Origin: Planctomycetota bacterium
Lineage (GTDB): Bacteria; Planctomycetota; Phycisphaerae; WQYP01
Assembly (NCBI GenBank): GCA_021800165.1
Contig: JAJYZF010000001.1
Coordinates: 62,001 to 126,000, forward strand
DNA length: 64,000 bases
Reading direction: 5' to 3'
The translations under genes were made by a program, and so were the position numbers. Position 1 is the first letter of the stretch, and each line of letters opens with the position of its first letter. Shown one piece after another: positions 26,214-35,588 of the stretch. The notes below the pieces were generated by a model that saw nothing but the letters and a program-made list of their open reading frames with translations, had not been told where the DNA came from and ran no database searches.

Positions 26214-27485
26214 TCACAAGTGGAAAGAAGCGCGGCGATGGTTCTTAATCTGGTGGTCCACCACGAATGGTGATACTTGGAACTCGGCGGCGATGTCGGC
26301 AATTTGGTCTTCGGTTACTTCGTCAAAAGCAATTCGGGATTTGATGGCTTGGGCTGGAACGAGGAACTCGGCCGCAAAAGCCCTTTCCTGCTGCTGCCGC
26401 AGCGTTATCGCCGAGGTCAGCAGCGACAGACACGAATTGGCCCCGTACAGCCAACCCAACATGGATCGGGCAGCTAAAAAACGCAAGGATTCCGGCCGTT
26501 CTTTATTGCTGTAACACGTAATTGCATCCACCTCCAAGCCGATCAGACCGTCAATGGTGGAACTCGGTGCCGAGGCTCTAACCTGCCGCCACCCGAATTT
26601 AGAAAGATCTGGCTGACCGAGTGGGGCGATGCCAAGCTCACGTCGCGCGTGCTGGGCCAGAATGTAACCTTCTTCCCAAGGCGATACAACGTGCGTTATC
26701 AAAGGACGTTGCAACCGGCCGACGAACTGAGATGGCTTGCGGACGTTCGGGCCCAAGCGATCGATCCCCTGTTGGATCCACGTTGCCAACTGCGGCAAAT
26801 TATCCATGTTAGCAGCCGTGAATGCGTCCGCACGGACGCCTTCGGGAATCTGCCGCCAAATATCCATCATTGCCGCGGCATCCTGTTGACGAAGCGCGTA
26901 GGGATCCAAACCAAGGTAGGCAGCCGCCCGGCAAAATTCCGCCTCGTCTTCGTCGGAGTTCTCAATGGCCTGCCAATTCTCCAGCAAGATGGGGGTCTTT
27001 ACTCCGGTCTCGGCCAACCGATCAAGAACAGCGCGAACCAACGCACTGGCTTCCCCTTTGATATCATCCTTGGGCACGTCAGCCCCGCCTGATTCAAGGA
27101 ACTCAACGTTGTGAAATGCGCCCGCATAAGCAGTCCAACGCAGGTTGGCTGTGTCCCCTTCCGAATATATCGCCAACTGGGGAAGGGGAAAGCCCTCCTG
27201 CGCTGCGGAAAAACAATGCAGCGTTTCCTGATCGAGATCAGAAGCCTTTTTCCCCGGCGTTTTCACCTCGTAGAACAGTCGCCACCAGTTGAATACCAAC
27301 CATTCGGCAAGCGGATAGAGCGGAACTCTGATGTATTCCCGCGTGGTGCGCGCCCGCGTATCCAGCACTCGGGTGATCGGGTGCCCGCCGACGGTAATTT
27401 TGAATTCCGCGAACGTAGCGTTTATCTCGGCGGCATCGTGTTGACCAAAATCCAGCCAATTGAATTCCATGTTAAATTTAGTCAT
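26214..27485 (-). CDS. ImmA/IrrE-like protein lacking the HExxH motif
   Basis: The C-terminal part of this 423-residue protein follows the ImmA/IrrE pattern: LRFLAARSMLGWL, then RQQQERAFAAEFLVPAQAI, then a domain ending VSPFVVDHQIKNH. Active ImmA peptidases have AHELGH where this protein has AARSMLG, so the zinc ligands are missing and peptidase activity is unlikely. The N-terminal 250 residues show no family I recognise. The start overlaps the stop of the small gene upstream by 4 bp, so both form one unit. A regulatory or defence role is inference. Confidence 0.6.
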   Translation of the reverse strand: MTKFNMEFNWLDFGQHDAAEINATFAEFKITVGGHPITRVLDTRARTTREYIRVPLYPLAEWLVFNWWRLFYEVKTPGKKASDLDQETLHCFSAAQEGFPLPQLAIYSEGDTANLRWTAYAGAFHNVEFLESGGADVPKDDIKGEASALVRAVLDRLAETGVKTPILLENWQAIENSDEDEAEFCRAAAYLGLDPYALRQQDAAAMMDIWRQIPEGVRADAFTAANMDNLPQLATWIQQGIDRLGPNVRKPSQFVGRLQRPLITHVVSPWEEGYILAQHARRELGIAPLGQPDLSKFGWRQVRASAPSSTIDGLIGLEVDAITCYSNKERPESLRFLAARSMLGWLYGANSCLSLLTSAITLRQQQERAFAAEFLVPAQAIKSRIAFDEVTEDQIADIAAEFQVSPFVVDHQIKNHRRASFHL

Positions 27486-27874
27486 TGAAGCCCCCGCACC
27501 AGTTCGTTCTCGCTCAATGGATAGCCCTTGTACTGGCCTTGGCCTAGATGCCGAGCCTCAAAAACAACCGTGGATTCACGATGCCACACGTAGCGCGGGA
27601 AGGTGCCGTCCCACAAGTTACCGAAGTTTTTACTAAGTATCGCACCAACCAGCCATTGCTGGAGTCGCGACTGGTCGCGGGCGAGGTAGCGCGGACAGAT
27701 GCTTGCGTCAGGTCGTGGCCGCGGCGGTATTCCTGCAAAACTGGGCAAATCCTTATGGTTGACACTGCCGACATAACGCACCTGTGCCGCGATCTCGGCA
27801 ATGTCAATTCCATCGGGCAGGGTTCCAATCTCCCGGTGCTTGGCGTTTGTACGACTGAATCTCGGCGGTTTCAT
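27482..27874 (-). CDS. Small partner of the HExxH-less ImmA-like protein
   Basis: The 130-residue soluble protein has the segments YVGSVNHKDLPSF, RPRPDASICPR, QQWLVGAI and FPRYVWHR, which look conserved (aromatic, His, Asp and Cys positions). No transmembrane segment. I do not recognise a named family. ATGA overlap with the downstream gene shows coupled translation. An inverted repeat (27894-27913) lies 20-39 bases upstream of the ATG and could be an operator. Confidence 0.55.
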   Translation of the reverse strand: MKPPRFSRTNAKHREIGTLPDGIDIAEIAAQVRYVGSVNHKDLPSFAGIPPRPRPDASICPRYLARDQSRLQQWLVGAILSKNFGNLWDGTFPRYVWHRESTVVFEARHLGQGQYKGYPLSENELVRGLQ

Positions 27875-28279
27875 ATGCTTTCCATTTTATCACCTGGCCT
27901 TCGGGTTGGCCAGTAGGTACCAGGGGCGGCGATATCCAACATCTGTCGCCTAAGCACGGAATTGTGGGCCTCAAATGGAAGCCCATCCGCGGCGCAAAGC
28001 CTGGCTCGGTCAAAGGAGATCTCGCGTTGGATCGACGGCGGCCGGACAAGGCCAGCCGGATGAAGATATCCGTCGTTTTTCCTTCCGGAGGCATTGCGGG
28101 GGATCCTTCATTTGGCCCAATCCCGAAGACGTTCGGAATTTGGCCGTGGCACAACGGGCTTCCGCCATACCAAAAGCCGCACGCAGTGCCCTCCTTCAAC
28201 TCGCCCCCATTTTTCGTCAAATTTTTCGGATTCTCGTCCACCCCATGCGAGTAGCATTCCTTACCTTCAGGCGCACAGG
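27875..28279. other. Spacer between mutS and the ImmA-like module
   Basis: No gene that I can support. A minus-strand frame from 28304 runs through the region but overlaps both neighbours and has no recognisable protein features. The inverted repeat at 27894-27913 is the only clear element. Confidence 0.3.
27894..27913. promoter_or_regulatory. Inverted repeat upstream of the ImmA-like module
   Basis: CTGGCC (27894-27899) and GGCCAG (27908-27913) form a perfect 6-bp inverted repeat with an 8-base centre. It could be an operator or an mRNA hairpin; no -10/-35 pair was clear. Confidence 0.3.
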
Positions 28280-31081
28280 TTATGGTGCGGTTGGAGCGGG
28301 CCAAGGGCCGGAGGCAACTGACGGCGAGGTTGATTGCTGGCCACCAGCCCGCGCTGCCGGCGTTTCCGCCAGCATGGCTTGCAGCATTTTCAGAGCTTCC
28401 CAGGCCTGCATCGGCGACATACGATTGAGATCCAGGGCCGCCAGGTGACTTAAAGCCTGCGCCGACGGCGTTTCAAACAAGTCGATCTGACTGCTCACCG
28501 CGGTGGCGGCAGCCCGCGGCCGGGCTTTGCCCACACGTACTTCCAGTTGTTCCATGAGCTTTTTAGCCCGGACAATCACGCTGCGTGGCACGCCCGCCAA
28601 TCGGGCCACCTGCACCCCATACGAACGATCCGCATGGCCGGCCACAATTCGGTGCATGAAAACAATCTGATCCTCCCATTCCCGCACCAGCACACTGAAA
28701 TTGCGCACCGCCGAGGTGCTTTCCGGCAGTTCGGTGAGTTCATGATAGTGCGTGGCAAACAAGGTTCGGCAACGTACCGAGTCCGAGAGATATTCGGTGA
28801 TGGCCCAGGCCAACGCCAAACCATCCAGGGTGCTGGTGCCACGACCAATTTCATCTAAAATCACCAGCGAATCGGCCGACGCATGGTGCAAAATGTTGGC
28901 CGTCTCGGTCATTTCCACCATAAACGTGGATTGCCCGCCCGCCAGGTCATCCGAGGCTCCCACCCGGGTAAAAATCCGATCCACCAGCCCCACCACCGCC
29001 TCAGCGGCCGGCAGATAAAACCCCGCCTGCGCCATCAGCACCAGCAGGGCCGTCTGACGAATATACGTGGACTTGCCGGCCATGTTGGGACCGGTGAGCA
29101 AATGCAGCGTGGCCTGCTCCGGCTCGAAGGAGACATCGTTGGGTACAAACTTTTCACCCAAAACCTGCTCCAGCACCGGATGGCGGGCCTCCACCAGATG
29201 CAATTCGCGTTCCAGCGTCAGCTTGGGCCGGCAATAATGCCTGGCCCGGGCCAGATGGGCAATGGAACCCAGCACATCCAAACCGGCCAAGGCCGCCGCC
29301 ACCGCCTTGAGCGGCTCCGCCTGGCCAGCCAGCTCTTCGCGGAGATTTTCAAAAAGTTCCTGTTCCAAGAGGCGCGAACGCTCCTGGGCTTGCAGCACAT
29401 CCGTTTCAAACTTTTGCAGCTCCGGCGTAACATAGCGCTCCGCGTTTTTTACCGTTTGCCGCCGCGAAAATTCCGGCGGTATGCGGTCGCGGTGGGCGTG
29501 GGTCACCTCAATGTAGTACCCGAATACCTTGTTGTACCCCACCTTGAGCGAACTGATGCCGGTGCTTTTCACCAGGCCGGCCTGATAATCCGCCAGCCAG
29601 TTGCGTGAATCATGGGCCAGGCTGCGCAGCCGGTCCAGTTCCGCGTTAAAGCCCTCGCGGATCACGCCGCCATCACGCAAATGCCCGGGCGGTTCCTCGA
29701 CCACCGCGGCCCGGATGGCGTCGGAAATTTTTTGAGCGGCGTTGCTATGGGCGTCAAACCCTGCCAGCCCGGGACTTTCCGCCCCGGATTCCCGCAGAAT
29801 TTTCGCCACCACCGGCACAAGGTCCAGCGAGCGGCTCAACGCCATCAGGTCGCGCGGCCCGGCGCGGCGACAGCAGATCCGCGCCGTGATGCGCTCCACA
29901 TCGCCGCAACTCGCCAACAGCAGGCGAATCTGCTGCCGGGCGGCTTCCCGTTCCAGCAACTCGCTTACCGCATCCAGCCGGGCATTGATGGCCCGCAGAT
30001 CCCTAAGCGGAAACATCAGCCAGTTGCGCAGCAGCCGCGAACCCATGGGAGTCTGGGTTTCATCCACCGCGTCCACCAGCGAACCCTCGGCGGTATTGTG
30101 GCGAATGCTCCGGAGTATTTCCAGCGAACGCACCGACGCCGGGTCTATCAGCAGGTAATCGGCACGCGCAAAACGCCGCGGCGGCTGCAAATGCTCCAGG
30201 GAGGCCTTTTGCGTTTCATGGAGATAACTGACCAATGCTCCCGCGGCGCGCAGCGCCAAACTGTGCTGGTCTTCATAGCCAAACCCGCCAAAACCCAACA
30301 CCCCATAGTGTTCCCGGAGGGTTTTGTGGCCGTGATGCTCTTCCAGTTGCCAGGCCGGTCGAGGCGTAAGCGTCAACTTAAGCGCTTCGGCCACCGGCAC
30401 CAACCAGCCGGGGCTGTGATGATCCGCCGCATCAGCATAGAGCATTTCGCGTGGGCGAATGCGCGCCAGCTCATCCAGGCAGACCGACAGCGGCGCTTCC
30501 AAAGTCCAGAATTTACCCGTGGATAAGTCGCACCACGCCAGTGCCGCCGGAGATTGGACCGCCCGGCCGCCGGAATTCTCCCCAGCCGCTTCCGCCGCAC
30601 TTGCACCGCGCTGGCCCGCCCCCAAGCCCCCCTTGCCGCGGCCATCGAGCACCATGGCGGCGAGGAAATTTTCCTCCCGGCCATCCAGCATCGCTTCATC
30701 GGTAAGCGTGCCCGGCGTTACCAGCCGCGTCACCTGCCGGTCGATGACTCCCTTGGCCTCCGCGGCATCCTGCATTTGTTCGCAAATGGCCACCTTGTAT
30801 CCCGCGGCGATCATGCGACTTAGATATGTCTCCACCGCATGAAACGGCACCCCCGCCATCGGCACCGGATTTTCCCCTTTGCTGCGGCTGGTCAGGGCCA
30901 CACCAAGCACGCGGGCGATGAGGCGGGCATCCTCATAAAAGGTTTCATAGAAGTCGCCCATCCGGAAAAAAAGCACCGCATCCGGGTATTGGGCCTTGTA
31001 CGCTTGATACTGCCGCATGGCCGGCGTAAGCTCGGCGGGGTCCACAGCGACAATATCCTGTTCGTTAAAGGCACGGGTCAT
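28280..31081 (-). CDS. mutS: DNA mismatch repair protein MutS
   Basis: The 933-residue protein has the N-terminal mismatch-binding motif (LFFRMGDFYETFYEDA), the connector, lever and clamp domains, and the ATPase with Walker A GPNMAGKSTYIRQ and LVILDEIGRGTST. It recognises mismatches and starts repair. I chose the ATG at 31081 (MTRAFNEQD) because homology begins shortly after; a longer frame to 31186 is unlikely. No Shine-Dalgarno sequence is visible. The C-terminus has a Pro/Ser-rich tail. Confidence 0.96.
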   Translation of the reverse strand: MTRAFNEQDIVAVDPAELTPAMRQYQAYKAQYPDAVLFFRMGDFYETFYEDARLIARVLGVALTSRSKGENPVPMAGVPFHAVETYLSRMIAAGYKVAICEQMQDAAEAKGVIDRQVTRLVTPGTLTDEAMLDGREENFLAAMVLDGRGKGGLGAGQRGASAAEAAGENSGGRAVQSPAALAWCDLSTGKFWTLEAPLSVCLDELARIRPREMLYADAADHHSPGWLVPVAEALKLTLTPRPAWQLEEHHGHKTLREHYGVLGFGGFGYEDQHSLALRAAGALVSYLHETQKASLEHLQPPRRFARADYLLIDPASVRSLEILRSIRHNTAEGSLVDAVDETQTPMGSRLLRNWLMFPLRDLRAINARLDAVSELLEREAARQQIRLLLASCGDVERITARICCRRAGPRDLMALSRSLDLVPVVAKILRESGAESPGLAGFDAHSNAAQKISDAIRAAVVEEPPGHLRDGGVIREGFNAELDRLRSLAHDSRNWLADYQAGLVKSTGISSLKVGYNKVFGYYIEVTHAHRDRIPPEFSRRQTVKNAERYVTPELQKFETDVLQAQERSRLLEQELFENLREELAGQAEPLKAVAAALAGLDVLGSIAHLARARHYCRPKLTLERELHLVEARHPVLEQVLGEKFVPNDVSFEPEQATLHLLTGPNMAGKSTYIRQTALLVLMAQAGFYLPAAEAVVGLVDRIFTRVGASDDLAGGQSTFMVEMTETANILHHASADSLVILDEIGRGTSTLDGLALAWAITEYLSDSVRCRTLFATHYHELTELPESTSAVRNFSVLVREWEDQIVFMHRIVAGHADRSYGVQVARLAGVPRSVIVRAKKLMEQLEVRVGKARPRAAATAVSSQIDLFETPSAQALSHLAALDLNRMSPMQAWEALKMLQAMLAETPAARAGGQQSTSPSVASGPWPAPTAP

Positions 31082-31182
31082 AAGCGGAATTATAATTGAG
31101 CCGCGGCCACCGGCCAAGTAGAAAGCCTCCGCCCCGTCAATGCCCTCCGCGGATGGGGTTCTGACGCCGCAGAGCGTGCCGA

Positions 31183-32184
31183 TCAATGCGTATGGGTTAC
31201 CTGATTGGCAATGAGCGTCGCTTTCATCACATGGCCGGAAAGTACGCCCTTGGCCGCGTGCTGCAAATCCGGTGCATACTGCGGATTGTCAACGATGCGC
31301 TTGAGCACCAGACGCACGGTCGGATCATGCCGGACCGGCCAAAGCTGGTAAATGCACTGCCGGACACCCGCCGCCCGGGGCCGCAACACCGTCGGCAGCA
31401 GGCGCTGCTTAATTTGCCAGGGCTGGCCCGCATCCGCATCGCTGAAGGCCGCGTGAATGCCGGCCACATCATTGGCCGCGATCTTGTTGCCGATCAAATT
31501 GCCCAGCACATCGCGGCTGGCCTGCGCCGCCTGCGAGGCCCCGCCGCCCGAAAGCGAAAGTTCCCGCACCCGCAAAATACCGTAACGCCGCACCACGCCC
31601 GGGCCACCTTCACCCGCCAACGGCCATTCCTGAACGATATGCACATGAAACCGCTCCGTGGCGATTTCGGCCACGTATTGCCGCCGGCCGGACCTGGTGC
31701 GCACATGCAGCACAAAATCATTGATCCACCGTCGGCCAAAAATGTCGGATAAATACCGATTCAGATTTTCCATCTTCTGCCATACGCGGGCCTCGTGGGC
31801 CTGATATTTTTTACGGGTGGGCAGTGCCAGCAGCAAAAAGGCCTGGTGCAACCTGGTGTTATCATTCGTGCTGATATCGTAAAAGAAGGTTCGCACCAGT
31901 TTGGCCCGGCTCACGGGGTAGGCCAATGCCGGGTTCGGGCCCGGCGCGGTGAGCCGGGCATACGTCCACCACCCGCCCGCCGCCACCGCCAGCACCACCA
32001 CCGCGGCGACGGCCAGCTTGATCATTCGCACGCGGCTGTCCTGCGCCGCTTGATCCTGTCGGCGGCGGATAAACTCGCCGGCGGAATTCAAATCCATTCC
32101 ACATTGAATGCACACGCTTCGCCCCGGCAGCCGGACTGCGCCGCACCGCGGACACGTACTTGAAGAGTTTGCACCGCTGGCCAT
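31183..32184 (-). CDS. Zinc-ribbon membrane-anchored protein
   Basis: The 333-residue protein begins with a zinc ribbon (CPRCG at 12-16, CIQCG at 25-29). One transmembrane helix follows at about residues 54-73, then a large domain probably outside the membrane. That domain has no motif I can name. The zinc ribbon resembles those of many planctomycete membrane proteins. It is 101 bases upstream of mutS on the same strand but probably functionally unrelated. Confidence 0.65.
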   Translation of the reverse strand: MASGANSSSTCPRCGAVRLPGRSVCIQCGMDLNSAGEFIRRRQDQAAQDSRVRMIKLAVAAVVVLAVAAGGWWTYARLTAPGPNPALAYPVSRAKLVRTFFYDISTNDNTRLHQAFLLLALPTRKKYQAHEARVWQKMENLNRYLSDIFGRRWINDFVLHVRTRSGRRQYVAEIATERFHVHIVQEWPLAGEGGPGVVRRYGILRVRELSLSGGGASQAAQASRDVLGNLIGNKIAANDVAGIHAAFSDADAGQPWQIKQRLLPTVLRPRAAGVRQCIYQLWPVRHDPTVRLVLKRIVDNPQYAPDLQHAAKGVLSGHVMKATLIANQVTHTH

Positions 32185-32399
32185 GATACAGTCTCCAATG
32201 AATCCCGGCCGGCACTTTACCCGCCCACCGGCCCGGCGCTGCCCATCACCCTGTATCCATTATACGCCAAGGGCAACCAACGGGTGCAAGCCAAAAGTAA
32301 GGCCAGCCCTTGGCGGGGAAAGGCCAGTGGTGCGGCAAGCCGCATGGCCGCGCTGCCGGAACCGAGTGCCGCGAAGCTCAGACTTGCCGCCGGGAATCT

Positions 32400-33578
32400 T
32401 CACCCATGGAAACTCGCGTGCCCGTTGACCACGATGACCAGAGCGACGGAAAGAAAAAACATGATCCGGCCGGCCGGCGTAAGACGCCGGGGTGGGTTGG
32501 GCCGTGGAAAATCCGGCGTAATGCCGGCGGCCAGGAGACGGTCGTACAAATCTGGATGTCGCTGCCTGCGGCGGTTGGGCATCACCGCCGGCATCTGGTT
32601 GACCTGATACAGGTGCTCCAAGGCCCGGGCGTAGGCCGTCGGCTCGCCCTGATTGGCCGTGGCAATGGCATCGGCCCGGATTTCCAGACGCTGGGCCATT
32701 TGGCGTAAGCGAACCGCGGCCAGGAGGATCAAAACGGCCAATCCCAAAGTGTATGGGCCACCAGCGGCACCGAGGGAAGCCATGGGCTTGAGGAACACCA
32801 ACGGAAAAAGCAACATGGATTGGAGCACACGCAGATAGACCAACCGACGCGGCTCGGTGAGATGGCCAAGCTCGTGCGCGCAGATGGCGGCGATCTGGGC
32901 ATCAGAGAGATGATCGATGATACCCTGGGTGAAAATCAATTCCCGCCGCACCACGACCGCGTAAGCGTTGGCCAGCGGCGTGGGGGACACCCAGGCGTCG
33001 GGCCGCGGCACGTTCATCCGCTGGGCCACTGCGGATATCAGGCCGACGAGGCGAGGTTCCGCAGGCCGCAAAATTCCGATCAAACTCAAAAGCCGCATGG
33101 CCAGGCCAAGACGCAGTGCCAGCAGCAGGAGAAAGGTAATTCCCGCAATCAGCCAAGTGGCCATTCCGAAATGGGAAGGCATCACCACCATTGCACCCGC
33201 AACCAGCGCCAGTGGGACCAGCCCCTGCACAGCCATGAACAACCGGCCCAAGGATGGCCCGCCTCGGGATTTGGGAACGATCTCTCGAATTACTGGATAG
33301 TTCCCCGTCTGCGCCCCCAACAGGCCGGCCACGGCCACGGCCCAAGTCGGTACCGGCAAGTGAAACAGCCCGGCTATCAAACAAAGATCAACAGGGATGA
33401 GCAGCGCATTAAAGCCGGCCGTCAAACGAGCCGGATAAAGCTCCCGCGCCCGCAAGGCCCAATGCTGGCCGGCGCTGCGCCGCCAGGTGTCAAGCGAAAA
33501 ATAATTCACCGCCCGGGCCAACAGCCACGCGATTAAAAAGGCCGTAACAATCACCAGCGCCGTTCCCATCACGGCCAT
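32400..33578 (-). CDS. M48 family membrane zinc metallopeptidase
   Basis: The 392-residue protein has the zinc motif HELGH at residues 235-239 (ICAHELGHL) and a third-ligand region LEIRADAIA, as in M48 (HtpX/Ste24-like) peptidases. Several hydrophobic segments flank the catalytic region. The ATG at 33578 (MAVMGTALVIV) places the first transmembrane helix at the N-terminus; an earlier TTG is less likely. M48 enzymes degrade damaged membrane proteins. Confidence 0.85.
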   Translation of the reverse strand: MAVMGTALVIVTAFLIAWLLARAVNYFSLDTWRRSAGQHWALRARELYPARLTAGFNALLIPVDLCLIAGLFHLPVPTWAVAVAGLLGAQTGNYPVIREIVPKSRGGPSLGRLFMAVQGLVPLALVAGAMVVMPSHFGMATWLIAGITFLLLLALRLGLAMRLLSLIGILRPAEPRLVGLISAVAQRMNVPRPDAWVSPTPLANAYAVVVRRELIFTQGIIDHLSDAQIAAICAHELGHLTEPRRLVYLRVLQSMLLFPLVFLKPMASLGAAGGPYTLGLAVLILLAAVRLRQMAQRLEIRADAIATANQGEPTAYARALEHLYQVNQMPAVMPNRRRQRHPDLYDRLLAAGITPDFPRPNPPRRLTPAGRIMFFLSVALVIVVNGHASFHG

Positions 33579-33674
33579 TTTACACTCATCCGCGGCAAAA
33601 TCGAAAAATTCAGCCCACCAAGCCGCCCGGCGAATCTCCCGACCCCATCGCCGGCCCGCCAAGGCACCGGTCCG

Positions 33675-35015
33675 TCAGCCATGCGCCAGATCTGATGGAC
33701 ACGGGTCGTATGGCGGATGGTCCACCTTCGGAACACGCATCCCGCCGCCCAAATACATCACCGGCGGACGGTCACATTCGAGCGCCAGCACCGTGCATAC
33801 GGGATCGGGGGAATGTTCCGGCAAACCGCGGATTGTCACACGCTCGCCGGTTTGCACCAGTTGTAAACCACCCTCACCTTTTACCCCCAGCAGCCGGGCG
33901 CCTTGCACCTGGCATTGCCAACCCGCCAGAACCAGTTCCCGCCCCGGCCACCGCCGCAGCAGCGCGTAAAGCGTGTGCCCGCGGGCGGTCATGGGGCCAT
34001 GATGACACCAATCGCCGCGATGGTCCCCGCGCTGCCGCAGACCGTACGTAAAGCGGTCGGTATTGAAAATGCACTCACCGCACCGACCCAGCCATTGCCC
34101 CACCGCCTCCAAAACATCCACCGTCGGCTGGGGAATCGAACCATCGCCGCGCGGTCCGACATTGAGCAGCAAATTGCCGCCGCCCGCGGCCACCGTCGCG
34201 AGCATATCCACCACCTGGCCCGGAGTTTTCCAATCATGATCGCCCTGGTGAAACCCCCAACTGTTGTTGAGTGTGATACACGCTTCCCAAGGCCGCCACG
34301 GATGGGGTGCCCCCAGATGGCCTTCTGGCGTGGCGAAGTCACCCGGCAAGCCATTGCGACCATTGAATAAAATGCCGGGCGCAATGGCCGCCATGCCGCG
34401 GTTCATCGCCTGGGCCTGCCACTGATCGGCGTTGAAGGGCCACCAGCCGTCGTACCACAAAACGTCGATCGGTTGATATCGTCTTACCAGCTCGGCAAGG
34501 CGCTCATGGGTGCGCTGTATAAAAATCCGATAAGCGGAGGCGTCCTCCAGGGCGGCGGCCGCATCCGGCTGGTCCATCCAATTGTTCAGGCTGTGATACA
34601 GCCCGATGCGCAAACCGCGTTGCCGGGCCGCGGCAACGATTTCGCCCGTGAGGTCGCGCCGGGCGGCGGCACGTACCGAATTAAAGTCGCTCAACTCGGT
34701 CTGGTACAGCCGAAAGCCGTCATGATGCATGGTGGTAAAGACCAGGTAGCGCATTCCGGCCCGCACCGCCAGATGGCATATTGCCGCGGGATCAAACTTG
34801 GCCGCCGTAAACTTATCCGCCAGCTTTTGATATTCCCCCAGCGCAATACGCTCGCGATTGAGCACCCATTCGCCCCGCCCCAGCAAACTGTACAGGCCGT
34901 AATGTATAAACATGCCATAGCGCAGATCGACATAGGTGGCAGGAGTCAACCGCACGCCGCCATCAGCGGCCTGGCGGCCACTGGCCTCAGATGCCGATTG
35001 AATTTTGATCGTCAT
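33675..35015 (-). CDS. Alpha-L-fucosidase, glycoside hydrolase family 29
   Basis: The 446-residue enzyme has MFIHYGLYS (about 35), HHDGF (97-101) and DVLWYDGWW with the probable nucleophile Asp189. It also has NLLLNVGPRGDGSIP, a typical GH29 ending of the barrel. It cleaves terminal fucose from glycans. No signal peptide is visible, so it may be cytoplasmic. The ATG at 35015 was chosen since upstream codons add an unlikely tail. Confidence 0.88.
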   Translation of the reverse strand: MTIKIQSASEASGRQAADGGVRLTPATYVDLRYGMFIHYGLYSLLGRGEWVLNRERIALGEYQKLADKFTAAKFDPAAICHLAVRAGMRYLVFTTMHHDGFRLYQTELSDFNSVRAAARRDLTGEIVAAARQRGLRIGLYHSLNNWMDQPDAAAALEDASAYRIFIQRTHERLAELVRRYQPIDVLWYDGWWPFNADQWQAQAMNRGMAAIAPGILFNGRNGLPGDFATPEGHLGAPHPWRPWEACITLNNSWGFHQGDHDWKTPGQVVDMLATVAAGGGNLLLNVGPRGDGSIPQPTVDVLEAVGQWLGRCGECIFNTDRFTYGLRQRGDHRGDWCHHGPMTARGHTLYALLRRWPGRELVLAGWQCQVQGARLLGVKGEGGLQLVQTGERVTIRGLPEHSPDPVCTVLALECDRPPVMYLGGGMRVPKVDHPPYDPCPSDLAHG

Positions 35016-35384
35016 CCGCGAATTCCATTTTAGGAAAAGTACGTGCCGCGCTGGCCTCAAGCCGCCACCAGCGGAGCCTTCCGCAAGTCCGGCGATCGAT
35101 TTTCCGCGGTGCCGGCGGCGCTATTCTCTGTTAAGTTGCCGGTCCCCGCGAATAGGTGTTTTGCCGACTGATGATCGATCCATCACAATTCGCGCCGCAG
35201 AGCCATTAAACGCACTTTTTGCCGCGCCGCCCAAGATCAATAGCCGGGCGACCGCGGCTTCATCGTGTCGGCCAGTGCTCGGTCACAGCCCCGGTTGGAT
35301 GCAAAAACAGCCCGCCCCTCGCGGGGGCATCCACCAGGGCCTGAAATGCCACGATTAAATACGTACCGGCTAAGCCGACGGGAT
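35016..35384. other. Spacer with a terminator, no gene
   Basis: Contains the terminator at 35302-35328 for the gene to its right. The rest shows no coding signal. Confidence 0.35.
35302..35328 (-). terminator. Rho-independent terminator after the RHH antitoxin gene
   Basis: On the minus strand GCCCC-cgcga-GGGGC is followed by GGGCTGTTTTTG. It lies about 57 bases after the stop codon at 35385. Confidence 0.5.
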
Positions 35385-35588
35385 TCAGCGTTTGCCTGAC
35401 TTTTTCGAACTATTGGCCGCCGACGCCGCCTGGGCCAGTCGGGTGATGTTGGTCGGCAGTTTGTGACTCGCCCCCACCGAATGCACAAACCCCCGCACCA
35501 TACTGGAAACGCTCACGCCATTGGCGGCCGCGATTTTTTTGGCCAGTTGCACGGTTTTCTTGTCAACGCTCAGGGTTAACTTGTTCAT
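35385..35588 (-). CDS. Ribbon-helix-helix antitoxin-like protein (DUF6364-like)
   Basis: The 67-residue protein starts MNKLTLSVDKKTVQLAKKIAA, the ribbon and first helix of an RHH fold, followed by GVSVSSMVRGFV. This pattern is seen in antitoxins paired with PIN-type toxins. No toxin gene follows; a terminator lies 57 bases downstream. It is therefore either an orphan antitoxin or a stand-alone regulator. Confidence 0.65.
   Translation of the reverse strand: MNKLTLSVDKKTVQLAKKIAAANGVSVSSMVRGFVHSVGASHKLPTNITRLAQAASAANSSKKSGKR

Noticed and set aside
27804-28304. Minus-strand frame of 166 codons upstream of the small partner gene
   Set aside because: It overlaps both mutS and the partner gene and has no protein-like features.
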